Source: Spirochaetaceae bacterium
GTDB lineage: Bacteria > Spirochaetota > Spirochaetia > DSM-27196 > SKKC01
Reading direction: 5' to 3'
DNA: 14,624 nucleotides
NCBI GenBank assembly: GCA_003554375.1
Contig: PWGF01000119.1
Location: 1 to 14,624 of the forward strand
Each line of letters starts with the position of its first letter. Position 1 is the stretch's first letter. The notes beneath the pieces are model-generated. The model did no database searches. It was not told the DNA's origin and saw nothing but the letters and a program-made list of their open reading frames with translations. The position numbers and the translations under genes were made by a program. Shown in pieces: positions 1-7,588 of the stretch.

Positions 1-43
1 GCTACGATCTTCGTCGCTTGAGCGTGCGATAGGGGGCAGCGTC

Positions 44-385
44 TTGGAAAACCGCTCGTTTGAAAGCAAAGCCGCGGAGCTCGGAATTTCGGTCGAAACC
101 TACCGGAGCATGGTCCGCGCATTCGTCCAAGATACGGCCTCACAGCTCAGAGAGCTGGAGTCCGCCATAGCTTCGGATGATAATGAGGTGGCCGGTCGGG
201 CAGCGCACGCTATAGCCGGAGCCGCGGAAAACTTCGAGTGTATCCGCTTGGCAGAGATCGCCCGGGAAGTTCAAACCGCGGCGAGAAACGGTGAATCTTC
301 CGGGGCTCTGGCGCAGCGTCACGATCAGTTGTGTGCCCAGTTCGCCACGCTTGCACAACGGCTTGAGCTTCCGGACTGCGGATAG
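44..385 (+). CDS. Stand-alone Hpt (histidine phosphotransfer) domain protein
   Basis: A 113-residue protein of the size and pattern of a single Hpt four-helix bundle. Residues 54-69 contain the phosphoacceptor signature, with His55 followed by a small-residue stretch (HAIAGAAENF). Such proteins pass phosphate between receiver domains in multistep phosphorelays in the cytoplasm. The TTG start is chosen because AGGGGG lies about 8 bases upstream. However, the reading frame is open to the window edge, so this could instead be the C-terminal domain of a larger hybrid kinase. The next gene, a receiver-containing kinase, starts 6 bases after the stop, so the two are almost certainly co-transcribed, and its REC domain is the obvious phosphate partner (inference). 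Hpt identity is fairly secure; the start is not. Confidence 0.8.
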   Translation: MENRSFESKAAELGISVETYRSMVRAFVQDTASQLRELESAIASDDNEVAGRAAHAIAGAAENFECIRLAEIAREVQTAARNGESSGALAQRHDQLCAQFATLAQRLELPDCG

Positions 386-391
386 GGGCGT

Positions 392-1840
392 ATGCCAAGC
401 ACGATACGTACGATTCTGGTAGTCGACAACAACTCGGCACTAACGTCGTTTTTCAATGACGTTCTTACAAACCACGGATACAGCGTCCGGATAGCATCCA
501 CCGGCATGGAGGCGCTTGCGTCCGTACGTGAGGATGTCCCGGATCTGGCGATCGTGGACCGGGTTATGCCCGAGATGGACGGCGACGAGCTCTGTCGGCT
601 CCTCCGATCGGACGAGCGGACCCGCTCCATGTTTCTGGTTGTGGTGTCGGCTATTGCCGTCGAGGACCCCGCACCGCCGGAAGGGTGCCGGCTCGACGCC
701 TATCTCGCGAAGGCGCCCTTCGGGGAGCTCAAGGATACCATCCTGGAGGTGATCGCAGACCTTGCAGCCGGCAACGCTCAGAAGTACGCCGGCCGTCTGC
801 TGGGGGCGGATTCGCTCCATGAGAGGCAGATTACCTCCGAGCTTCTGGAGTCCAAGCGACACCTGGAGGCATTTCTGGAAGCTACGCCGAACGGTGTCAT
901 CGAGCTCAACCGGGACAACATAGTGGTCCGAGCTAATCGCAGGGCGAAGGAACTGGTTGGAATCGACGATGGGCCTCTGGTTTCACGGGATTTAACCTCG
1001 GTGCTTTCCGCCGCTGTGCCTCCGGAGCGGCTACGGGAGGTGCTGAACGGCGCGGAAACGGAGTTCCGGAGCCTTGGAATGGACGGACCGATCTCACTCA
1101 ACGGCCGCTACCTTGTCCTTTCGATACGGGCGATCGAGAGCCCTCAGAGCCCGGCTACGCTCGTTCTCGTTCGAGACGTCACCGAGCTGCATGAGAGCCG
1201 GTTGCAGGTCGAGCGGCTTCTGGATGAGAAGCAGCAGCTGCTCCGTGAAGTCCAGCACAGAGTCAAGAACAGTCTCACCTTGATAAGCTCGTTGCTCGGC
1301 CTCGCCGCCGGTCGAACCGAGTCCACGGAGGCGCGCGAGGCTCTCGCTGAGTCGAACTCGCGCGTACGGAGCGTGCTGCGGATGCACGAGACTCTCAACC
1401 AAGCCGGACATTACCAGACTATTGATGTAATTGAGTTCCTCCGCGTGTTGTGTAGCGATGCCCAGTCGCTATATCCCTCCTCGGACTGCAGGCTTACTTG
1501 CCGGTTTCCGGCGGAGGCCATTGGACTTCCCGTGCGGACGGCACTGCCGCTTGGCCTCATGCTAAACGAGCTCGTGACAAACGCATTCAAATACGCCGTC
1601 CCCGAGGATAGCGAGGAGCGCACGGAGATCAGCGTACAGCTCGAGCACGACGGTGACTCGCTCTGTATCCAGGTTTCCGACAATGGCCCGGGATTGCCGG
1701 AGGGGACCCCCGGCGGACCGCATGACGGCCTTGGGCTGCAGATCGTTGCCGCACAGGCCGAGCAGATCGGAGCCACGTTTACGGCGGACACGGAAAAGAG
1801 TGGGGCCGTCTTGCTCATCCGTTTGCCGGTTCCCGGCTGA
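392..1840 (+). CDS. Receiver-PAS-HisKA_2 sensor histidine kinase (hybrid, N-terminal REC)
   Basis: A 482-residue soluble signalling protein. Residues 6-125 form a receiver domain with acidic pocket VVDNN (Asp12), phosphoacceptor Asp56 in the IVDRVMPEMDG context, and Lys107. Residues about 152-265 are PAS-like, starting LEAFLEATPNGVIELN. A short coiled linker (265-285) leads to a HisKA_2-type dimerisation motif EVQHRVKNSL with His289 as the likely autophosphorylation site. The C-terminal HATPase has an N box (LNELVTNAFKY, 391-401), a G1 box (DNGPG, 430-434) and a GLGLQIV G2 box (446-452). There are no membrane segments, so it acts in the cytoplasm and is likely driven by phosphorylation of its REC domain and by a PAS ligand. 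ATG has AGGGG 3 bases upstream, overlapping the stop of the Hpt gene. One acidic-pocket Asp is replaced by Asn13. The input signal and output are unknown. Confidence 0.93.
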   Translation: MPSTIRTILVVDNNSALTSFFNDVLTNHGYSVRIASTGMEALASVREDVPDLAIVDRVMPEMDGDELCRLLRSDERTRSMFLVVVSAIAVEDPAPPEGCRLDAYLAKAPFGELKDTILEVIADLAAGNAQKYAGRLLGADSLHERQITSELLESKRHLEAFLEATPNGVIELNRDNIVVRANRRAKELVGIDDGPLVSRDLTSVLSAAVPPERLREVLNGAETEFRSLGMDGPISLNGRYLVLSIRAIESPQSPATLVLVRDVTELHESRLQVERLLDEKQQLLREVQHRVKNSLTLISSLLGLAAGRTESTEAREALAESNSRVRSVLRMHETLNQAGHYQTIDVIEFLRVLCSDAQSLYPSSDCRLTCRFPAEAIGLPVRTALPLGLMLNELVTNAFKYAVPEDSEERTEISVQLEHDGDSLCIQVSDNGPGLPEGTPGGPHDGLGLQIVAAQAEQIGATFTADTEKSGAVLLIRLPVPG

Positions 1841-2098
1841 TGCCCGGCTCTGGTGCAAAACCAAGCTACCACGCAAGGCCGCGGGCTGCGCTTGTTGGCG
1901 CTCTTCTTCCTGCGGCGTACGGTCAGATTGAGTCATGAGTCGAGACATTGCAGAAGAAGATACAAGAAGCTGGACGCATCCGGTCCGAGATCCCGGATCA
2001 AAACCTGTCTGAGGAACCGGGGCGCTTGCGCGCCAAGCGTGAAGAAACAAGCGACACCCGGCTCCTTCCGCGAATACGACCGACCGATCCGCTGAACG
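1841..2098. other. Convergent intergenic region, no gene seen
   Basis: This 258-base gap separates the stop of the histidine kinase (+) from the stop of the FG-GAP lipoprotein (-). Open frames exist here but have no ribosome binding site or recognisable protein pattern. The only structure found is an inverted repeat CGCTTG/CAAGCG (2023-2028 and 2034-2039, 5-base loop). It overlaps an alternative GGCGC/GCGCC stem (2021-2034). Neither is followed by a T-tract on either strand, so terminator function is only possible. Confidence 0.5.
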
Positions 2099-4477
2099 TT
2101 ACTCCTCCACCCAGCACGTCACGACGGTGAACTCTTGATCGCCCGCTCGTTCCGGGTAGGCCATCAAACCGAACGTATACTGGTGGCTCTGGTACTCGTC
2201 CGCGTCTCGTAGATGGCCGACGCTGACCGCGACGTGGGTCCCATCGGTCATGCTGGTCGAGTATTCGTAGCCGTACTCGAATTTGAACCCGCTCCCCACG
2301 AGCACTCCGACCGCCGAGACCTGCGCCTGCATACCGATCGACTGCGTGTACTTGAAGCTCTCCCTCTCCGTTGTCAGGTCGTCGATCGACAGCGTGTGGT
2401 ACCCGGTGCCCTGACCGACGCTGATCGCGTTGCCGCTCGACGTGTACAACCCGTCGCCGTGCCGGGATCTGATCTCGCGCATATCGTCGTACGTGGGGTA
2501 CGAGAACGGGTCTCCCGGCGCATGCCCCAGTACCGAGCTGTCGATATCGACGCCGTCTCCGTTGTGCGCGTTGTAGTAGTCCCTACTTTGGGACGTGAGG
2601 ATCGGTCTGCGGGGGATGTTGATCGAGATCTCTTCCCCGACGCTTTCGGGATCGTTGGAGCTGACGATCTCGTAGTAGTAGACGTCGAATGGGACGCACG
2701 CGAAGACCACGCTGTCTTCTCCGGCAACCGTGGTGAACTGGCGTGTCACCGTCGTCTGCGTGCTCTCGGCGAACGATCGCGTGAAGCCTTGCTCGAAGAC
2801 CGCCTTGATCTCCGCTTCCGCGCCGATACCGAAGACGTTGAACCCTATCTTCGTCCCGACCGACCACGACGTCTGGAACCCGTAGCTGTTTTCAATTTCG
2901 GTGGTCGTGCTCTCGCTCTGCCCGAACGAGAGCGACGTGCCGCCCAGGTTCTGGTCCAATCCGTCCCAGTACGGGGGAGAGGCCAGAGCCGCGATGATCC
3001 GGGGATCGGTGAACTGGAGCGAGTGCCCGAGGTACGATACGATGTTGCTCCTTCCTTGTACATCCGGCAGACAGAGAGAACCCGAGCGCTCGTGCCGGTC
3101 CGTGGGCGTGGTCATGCGCGTTATCTCCAGGTCGCCTGCCGTGTTCACCGACCAGATCTGCAACCCGTCTCTGTTTCTCAGGCCCAGGACGATATCGGCC
3201 TTCCCGTTTCCGGTTGCGTCTCCTACGCGCAACATCGATTGGTTCGGCTCGCTGACCGTTCCGAGCCGTTCGAGGCCGCCGTCGTCGTTGAGCCGCAGCA
3301 CCGTGTTGTACGCGACGATCTCGTCCCTTCCGTTCCCGGTGAGGTCGCCCGTGTCGACGGGAACGAACCGGTGTTGGGGCGTCTCGTCCTGGCCGATTAT
3401 GGTGTCGAGCACGTCGAAATGGAGCCGGCCGTCCGGATCGCGCGACACGTCCATCACCCTGTAGTGGCACCAATTCCCGTCGCCGTCGTCCTTGTTGCCG
3501 GCGAAGGCGATCTGCGGAATCCCGTTGCCGTTGAAGTCGCCGGTCGCGACGTCGGCTACGTTGACTTCGTTGTCGAACTCGAAGCCCGTATTCCCTCCGT
3601 GCAGAATTCGCGGGCCGCCGTCGCCCCAGTCGTACACGAACCCTCTGGCGGCGTGGTGTCGGCCACTATACCCGTTGACCAAGACGATCTCCGAGCGTCC
3701 GTCCTCGGTGAAGTCGGCGGTAGCGATACGCGCGACCACCTTGTCCGGGTCATCGTCGAGCGGCGGGACGTCTTGGTCGTGGAGAGTGGTGAAGTCGGTG
3801 TCCAGAATCATGAACCGATCGGCGTTGACCACGAGGATCTCAGGCTTGCCGTCTCCGGTGATATCCGCGGCCTCGATGTCCTGCCGGTACCAGAAGTCGT
3901 CGCCGAGGCAGACTTCCTGATGGGGAAACGTGGCCGCGTTCCGGTACGTCCCGGCGGTGGGATTGAGCACGCGAAAGACGATCTCCTCCGTGTCGTCGTT
4001 GTAGTACATCACGACAACTTCGTCGCGGCCGTCTCCGGTGAGGTCGATCTCCACGCTCCGGTGGAAGAACCGAGTCCACGAGTCGTCCGTATCCTCGGCG
4101 TCGTCGATGCTCTGGAGATCGGCGTCCCAGAATCCGGCGCCGTAGCTGCTGCCGGTCACCCTGTCTTCCAGACCGGTGAAGAAGACGTCGACGTGACGCA
4201 TCAGCGTTGTTTGACGACCCCCCAACGGGTTGCTGTCTTCGTCGACGGGGTTCCCGTCCGGGTCCAGCCGGTCAGGAACCGAATCGACTCTTATCCCCAG
4301 CTTCTCCAGCATCTCCGTAAACCCATCGTCCCCGTCATCCGGCTCCTCGCCGTTTTCAACCTCGTCATCCGGCTCCGGGCCGGTTCCGAGATTGCAGCCG
4401 GCAACCAGGGCGATCGCGAACCCCGCCACCAGCAGTGTGCGCAGCACCACCCCCCCGCTCAGCATTGTCCTTGGCAT
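2099..4477 (-). CDS. FG-GAP/VCBS-repeat lipoprotein with aerolysin-like C-terminal region
   Basis: A 792-residue exported lipoprotein. The start ATG has GAGGAGG 7 bases upstream. A hydrophobic signal ends in the lipobox LVAGC (Cys28), followed by an Asp/Glu/Gly-rich linker (31-53). Residues about 143-430 carry six FG-GAP/VCBS-type calcium-loop motifs (DLTGDGRDE, DITGDGKPE, DFTEDGRSE, DFNGNG, DLTGNGRDE, DATGNGKAD), suggesting an integrin-like beta-propeller. Residues about 515-605 change character. Ser/Thr-rich strands flank an alternating hydrophobic/polar core (about 538-570), then a second Thr-rich strand and a hydrophobic PFDVYYYEIV stretch. A second amphipathic beta-rich region lies at about 705-755. 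This layout resembles aerolysin/ETX-MTX2 pore formers, but I cannot confirm the family. It is a single-gene unit divergent from the 7TM-AraC regulator, which may control it (inference). The acidic composition fits a saline habitat. Confidence 0.85.
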   Translation of the reverse strand: MPRTMLSGGVVLRTLLVAGFAIALVAGCNLGTGPEPDDEVENGEEPDDGDDGFTEMLEKLGIRVDSVPDRLDPDGNPVDEDSNPLGGRQTTLMRHVDVFFTGLEDRVTGSSYGAGFWDADLQSIDDAEDTDDSWTRFFHRSVEIDLTGDGRDEVVVMYYNDDTEEIVFRVLNPTAGTYRNAATFPHQEVCLGDDFWYRQDIEAADITGDGKPEILVVNADRFMILDTDFTTLHDQDVPPLDDDPDKVVARIATADFTEDGRSEIVLVNGYSGRHHAARGFVYDWGDGGPRILHGGNTGFEFDNEVNVADVATGDFNGNGIPQIAFAGNKDDGDGNWCHYRVMDVSRDPDGRLHFDVLDTIIGQDETPQHRFVPVDTGDLTGNGRDEIVAYNTVLRLNDDGGLERLGTVSEPNQSMLRVGDATGNGKADIVLGLRNRDGLQIWSVNTAGDLEITRMTTPTDRHERSGSLCLPDVQGRSNIVSYLGHSLQFTDPRIIAALASPPYWDGLDQNLGGTSLSFGQSESTTTEIENSYGFQTSWSVGTKIGFNVFGIGAEAEIKAVFEQGFTRSFAESTQTTVTRQFTTVAGEDSVVFACVPFDVYYYEIVSSNDPESVGEEISINIPRRPILTSQSRDYYNAHNGDGVDIDSSVLGHAPGDPFSYPTYDDMREIRSRHGDGLYTSSGNAISVGQGTGYHTLSIDDLTTERESFKYTQSIGMQAQVSAVGVLVGSGFKFEYGYEYSTSMTDGTHVAVSVGHLRDADEYQSHQYTFGLMAYPERAGDQEFTVVTCWVEE

Positions 4478-4512
4478 GGCTTAGCCTCCTCTGCTTCCCT
4501 AGCTATGCGGGA

Positions 4513-4518
4513 ATTGTA
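4513..4518 (-). promoter_or_regulatory. Possible -10 box for the FG-GAP lipoprotein
   Basis: On the - strand this reads TACAAT, five of six matches to the sigma70 -10 consensus. It lies about 35 bases upstream of the lipoprotein start codon. No convincing -35 hexamer was found at 16-18 bases, so an activator-dependent promoter is possible. The divergent AraC-type regulator would be a natural candidate. Low certainty. Confidence 0.3.
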
Positions 4519-4594
4519 GCGTGGGGCGGAGGTCAGCGCGTTCTGCTTTCGAAAACCGGAACGTCCTTCAGGCGTTTTCGTCTGCCGGAGGTGC

Positions 4595-4623
4595 TTGACG
4601 GGCTTGGGATTCTGGAATACTAA
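4595..4623 (+). promoter_or_regulatory. Possible promoter of the 7TM-AraC regulator
   Basis: TTGACG (4595-4600), five of six matches to the -35 consensus, is followed after 17 bases by a weak -10, TACTAA (4618-4623); the overlapping AATACT at 4616 is a better -10 but its spacing is short. A transcript starting near 4630 would include the ATG at 4676 and its AGGAA site. This fits the chosen start better than the upstream TTG. Confidence 0.28.
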
Positions 4624-4675
4624 ACAAATGAGCACGGTGCCTCAGTGCACGCACGTGGGCATCAGGAACCCGGCG

Positions 4676-5770
4676 ATGGGTCTCATTGTGGACTACATCC
4701 TGTTTTCTCACGCATTGCTTCTGTGGGTGTGCGCCGTTCTCGAGGCACTCGCTCGCCGGAAAACACGGGCAACAAGCTGCTTCCTTATCGCCCTCTTCTT
4801 CCTTACAGGATATCTGGCCGCGTATTTCTGGGCATATCGGGCCGGCATCATGTACCGTGTCCCGTGGCTCATTCATAGCGATCTGGCGGCAACCTTCATG
4901 ATCGGCCCTGCCGTGTACGCGTACACCCGGAGCATCTCGGGCAATCGGGTACGCCCCGCGGTGGTTGGCGTGCAGATGCTCCCTGCTGTGGCCGTTCTGC
5001 TGTTTCTCGCCGTTGCCGTGCCTCCTGCGGCGCGCGGTCAGGCTGCTGCGCATGCGGTGCTGCCTGACCATTACGGCAGCCCGGCGGTACTCGTGGCAGC
5101 GGTGACGGCGGATCTATGGCTGTTGGCGTTCCTCCTGGGGGCCGTGATAACGGTCAGATCGGTGTTGCGCTCCGGAGCTTGCCGAAACGCTCAGGCGATC
5201 CGTTTTCTGTTTCTGTTTCTTCTGGCAGTTCTTGTCGCATCGTCGCTCTTGCTGCTCGCCCACCATCTCCGGAGCGCGGTGCTGGTCGTGGTGCTTTCGG
5301 TAACAAACGCCGGCCTTATCATCGTCTTCTTCTTGTACCACCACCGGTGCAGCCCGAGCCTCGTCGACGCCGTGCCGGCAGGGACCGCCCAGCCCTCCGC
5401 CTCCGAAGCGGCTTCTCCCCGGGCGCCTTCCGTACCGCGCGACACCATGGAACGGCTGACCCACCTAATGGATGTGGAGCAGGTGTACCGGGATCCGGAT
5501 ATCTCGGTTCAATCGTTGAGCAATGCGTTGGGCATTCGGAGTCACCAGCTGTCGGCGCTACTGAAGACCCACATGGAAACCAGCTTTCGAGCGTTCATCA
5601 ACAAGCGTCGCGTTGAGGAGGCACGCAGCCTGCTCATATCCCGGCCGGATAAATCGGTGCTGGACATTGCGTTTACGGTCGGCTTCAACTCCAAGACCAC
5701 ATTTAACACTGCCTTCCTCCGAGAGACCGGGGAATCACCCACATCGTTCCGTGTACGGCACATGCGTTGA
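4676..5770 (+). CDS. Membrane-anchored AraC-family regulator (7TM-HTH_18)
   Basis: From this ATG the protein has 364 residues. Seven hydrophobic segments are visible at about 2-25, 34-54, 70-85, 94-116, 136-160, 174-197 and 199-222. A polar, Ala/Pro/Ser-rich linker (224-255) follows. The C-terminal 110 residues form an AraC double helix-turn-helix. Helix one includes ISVQSLSNALGIRSHQLSALL. The second half carries the family hallmark VLDIAFTVGFNSKTTFNTAF and then ETGESPTSFR. The protein probably senses a signal at or across the cytoplasmic membrane and binds DNA while tethered. The start is uncertain. ATG 4676 has AGGAA 7 bases upstream and begins right at the first span. ATG 4628 and TTG 4595 are in frame but lack a well-spaced site. 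It is transcribed away from the FG-GAP lipoprotein, a likely but unproven target. Confidence 0.88.
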   Translation: MGLIVDYILFSHALLLWVCAVLEALARRKTRATSCFLIALFFLTGYLAAYFWAYRAGIMYRVPWLIHSDLAATFMIGPAVYAYTRSISGNRVRPAVVGVQMLPAVAVLLFLAVAVPPAARGQAAAHAVLPDHYGSPAVLVAAVTADLWLLAFLLGAVITVRSVLRSGACRNAQAIRFLFLFLLAVLVASSLLLLAHHLRSAVLVVVLSVTNAGLIIVFFLYHHRCSPSLVDAVPAGTAQPSASEAASPRAPSVPRDTMERLTHLMDVEQVYRDPDISVQSLSNALGIRSHQLSALLKTHMETSFRAFINKRRVEEARSLLISRPDKSVLDIAFTVGFNSKTTFNTAFLRETGESPTSFRVRHMR

Positions 5771-6022
5771 ACCGCGGACACGCTTTCTCGGCAAGCAACG
5801 AACGTGAGGACGTGCCATCCCGTAAGCCGGCCGGTTCCCGGAGGCTCCGGGTGTCCGAAACGGGTAGGGGGGGCGTATCCCGATTGGGACCACAAAGGGC
5901 CGAACCCTGGATGCAAATGCATGCGAAGCACCCAGAGCTTGGCCCTGTCGTTTTGCTCCAAAACTCGGACAGTTAGGCGGAACCGGAGTACACCTTCATC
6001 TCGAGGCCACGTGGCCCCGTGC
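5771..6022. other. Convergent intergenic region with inverted repeats
   Basis: This 252-base gap lies between the AraC-type regulator (+) and the beta-propeller lipoprotein (-), both ending here. No gene was recognised. It holds three inverted repeats, at 5837-5851 (CCCGGA/TCCGGG), 5945-5972 and 6005-6016 (GGCCACGTGGCC). None is followed by a T-tract. Confidence 0.5.
5945..5972. terminator. Possible bidirectional terminator hairpin
   Basis: A compound inverted repeat: an outer stem CTGTC/GACAG and an inner stem GTTTTG/CAAAAC around a 3-base CTC loop, with a 3-base bulge (TCG) on one side. It sits between two converging genes, where a terminator is expected. No T-run follows on either strand, so the call rests on position and symmetry only. 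Confidence 0.25.
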
Positions 6023-7588
6023 TCAGTACACCCATTCGCCTTCGCCCTGGCTGCTCTTGTGGATTCTCCCGTTGCTGTCGCCGCTGAAGACGTCGCCGTC
6101 GGCTCCTATTGCCACGGCGTGTGCCGAAACGGGATGACCGCGATACGACCAGACACTCTCGACATCGTCGCCGTCGCTGAGCTGTTCCAGTTGGTTGACA
6201 TGGCCGCCGCTCTGGCCGCCGTACGAGCTGCCAAAGAGGTTACCCGCGTCGTCAAGGACGAGGTCGGTCACATTCGACCCGAGGCCGGAGTAGTTCCATG
6301 ATCGCGCTCCGAGCTGGTCAGCGGTGGGCTCGAATCGCCGTACCCGCGAGTTGTCGCCGCCGACGTAGAGATTGCCCTCGCCATCGACCTCAAGTGCTCG
6401 TATCCGCGTGAATACGTTGACGTTTTCGTCTTCCAGGTCGCGCTCATCCCACTCATCGGGGTTATCGGCTTCGTCGACTTCTTCGGGATAATCGACGATC
6501 TTCCAGTCGGCTTCGGGCGAGTTGCCGTCGAGGTTGCCGATGCGATGAATCTCTCCCCCTTCGCTGACTCCACCGTCGCCGCCGCCGGTGTAGAGAACGT
6601 TGTCCGTGGCGTCGTAGACGAGGGCGTCGGGAGTATCGATAAGGTCTTCGTAGTAGTTCTCGCCCCAAGTCTCCTCCGGGGAGTCGCCCTCCAGGTCCGT
6701 GAGCGCGACAACGCCCTTGTCCATAATTGTGCTCACTCCTACGTAGAGGACATCGTCATCTGCACCCAACGCCAGGGACTGCGGGGATCCACGCAAGTCG
6801 CCACCGGTCTTGGTCCACTCCACCGTTGGCTCGTCGCCCTCCGGATCGATCTTGTGCACCCCGGAAACCGACGCTGAGTAGAGCATCCCCTCCTCATCGA
6901 CAATCGCGTCGTTCACCGTACCACCATGCCCGTCGTAGATCCAGACACGCTCCGGCTCCTGACCGCTTATGTCGATCTTCTGGACTTCTTCATCGCTCGC
7001 GGCGCTGTAGAGGTAGTTCCCGTCGTTACTCACCGCACTGACCGCAAGTGCCTGGACCCGATCGTAGTGGCCCGGGCCCGCAGTGGTGAACGTCTTGATC
7101 TCTCCGGTAACGGGCTCGTCTTCCGAGTCGTATACGACAGCGCGGACCTCGTAGTCCGTTGCGCCGTCCTCTCCCCCGGTAAGTCCGTCGACCGGTTCCT
7201 CAAAGTCGCCGAACACCCCGGAAAGCGTAACGTCCTGCTCTTCGGTCTCGGTGATACTGCCGTCGTCACTCCAGTCGGTTAATTCCGCATCACCGTACTG
7301 AAAGAAGACAGTGTACTCGTCGTCCTCAAAGTCAGTGAGTCTACCGCGCAACGTTGCCGAATCGCGGTCGACATCCTCGGGCGTTCTGGTTGCGAGACTG
7401 AAGTCAGCTTCTTCGTCGCCGTTTTCGTCCCCGTTCTCCTCCGTCTCCTCATCAGACCCGTTGTCATCATCCACATCACCCGTTGTAGGGCTGTCGCATG
7501 CAGCGATTAAAAGTGCTGTGGCAAGCCCTAACAAAAAAGAAAATCTAAGTATCGGAATTTCATGATAATAGAATATACCACAGCGCAC
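6023..7588 (-). CDS. Acidic lipoprotein with FnIII-like domain and beta-propeller
   Basis: A 521-residue exported lipoprotein if read from GTG 7588. A hydrophobic stretch (16-30) ends in the lipobox LIAAC (Cys31). Then comes a strongly acidic linker (38-62). Residues about 63-169 look like an FnIII/Ig-like beta-sandwich (ATLRGRLTDF ... TDYEVRAVVYD ... KTFTT). Residues about 172-515 show roughly seven repeats of the form V-x-A-L-V-D-x-x-G-N-L-Y, as in PQQ/WD40-like propellers. No catalytic residues are apparent; binding or scaffolding at the cell surface is more likely than an enzymatic role. The start is doubtful. GTG 7588 has no Shine-Dalgarno, whereas an ATG at 7563 reads MKFRYL, a better signal-peptide beginning, but is one frame off. 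It lies downstream of lacI on the same strand and may belong to the sugar-uptake cluster (inference). Confidence 0.78.
   Translation of the reverse strand: MRCGIFYYHEIPILRFSFLLGLATALLIAACDSPTTGDVDDDNGSDEETEENGDENGDEEADFSLATRTPEDVDRDSATLRGRLTDFEDDEYTVFFQYGDAELTDWSDDGSITETEEQDVTLSGVFGDFEEPVDGLTGGEDGATDYEVRAVVYDSEDEPVTGEIKTFTTAGPGHYDRVQALAVSAVSNDGNYLYSAASDEEVQKIDISGQEPERVWIYDGHGGTVNDAIVDEEGMLYSASVSGVHKIDPEGDEPTVEWTKTGGDLRGSPQSLALGADDDVLYVGVSTIMDKGVVALTDLEGDSPEETWGENYYEDLIDTPDALVYDATDNVLYTGGGDGGVSEGGEIHRIGNLDGNSPEADWKIVDYPEEVDEADNPDEWDERDLEDENVNVFTRIRALEVDGEGNLYVGGDNSRVRRFEPTADQLGARSWNYSGLGSNVTDLVLDDAGNLFGSSYGGQSGGHVNQLEQLSDGDDVESVWSYRGHPVSAHAVAIGADGDVFSGDSNGRIHKSSQGEGEWVY

Noticed and set aside
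1..32. 3' end of an upstream gene
   Set aside because: Two frames end here (TGA at 19-21 and TAG at 30-32), either of which could close an upstream gene, but fewer than ten codons are visible and no choice can be made.
2210..2260. DGTHV stretch as a MACPF signature in the lipoprotein
   Set aside because: The MACPF signature needs an aromatic-Gly-Thr/Ser-His-aromatic core followed by a Gly pair at fixed spacing; the match here is partial and the Gly pair is missing.
2213..4519. Long open frame on the + strand (768 codons) across the FG-GAP lipoprotein gene
   Set aside because: Its translation is Arg/Val/Asp-rich without any domain pattern. The opposite strand has a perfect ribosome site, lipobox and repeated calcium-loop motifs, so this frame is a GC-rich shadow.
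5827..5834. CCGGCCGG palindrome as a regulatory site
   Set aside because: Short GC-only palindromes are frequent by chance at this base composition, and it lies between two converging gene ends.
7101..7120. CCGGTAAC inside the propeller lipoprotein gene as a third LacI operator
   Set aside because: Only half of the operator is matched, it lacks the TGCAA/TGTTA arm, and it is deep in coding sequence.
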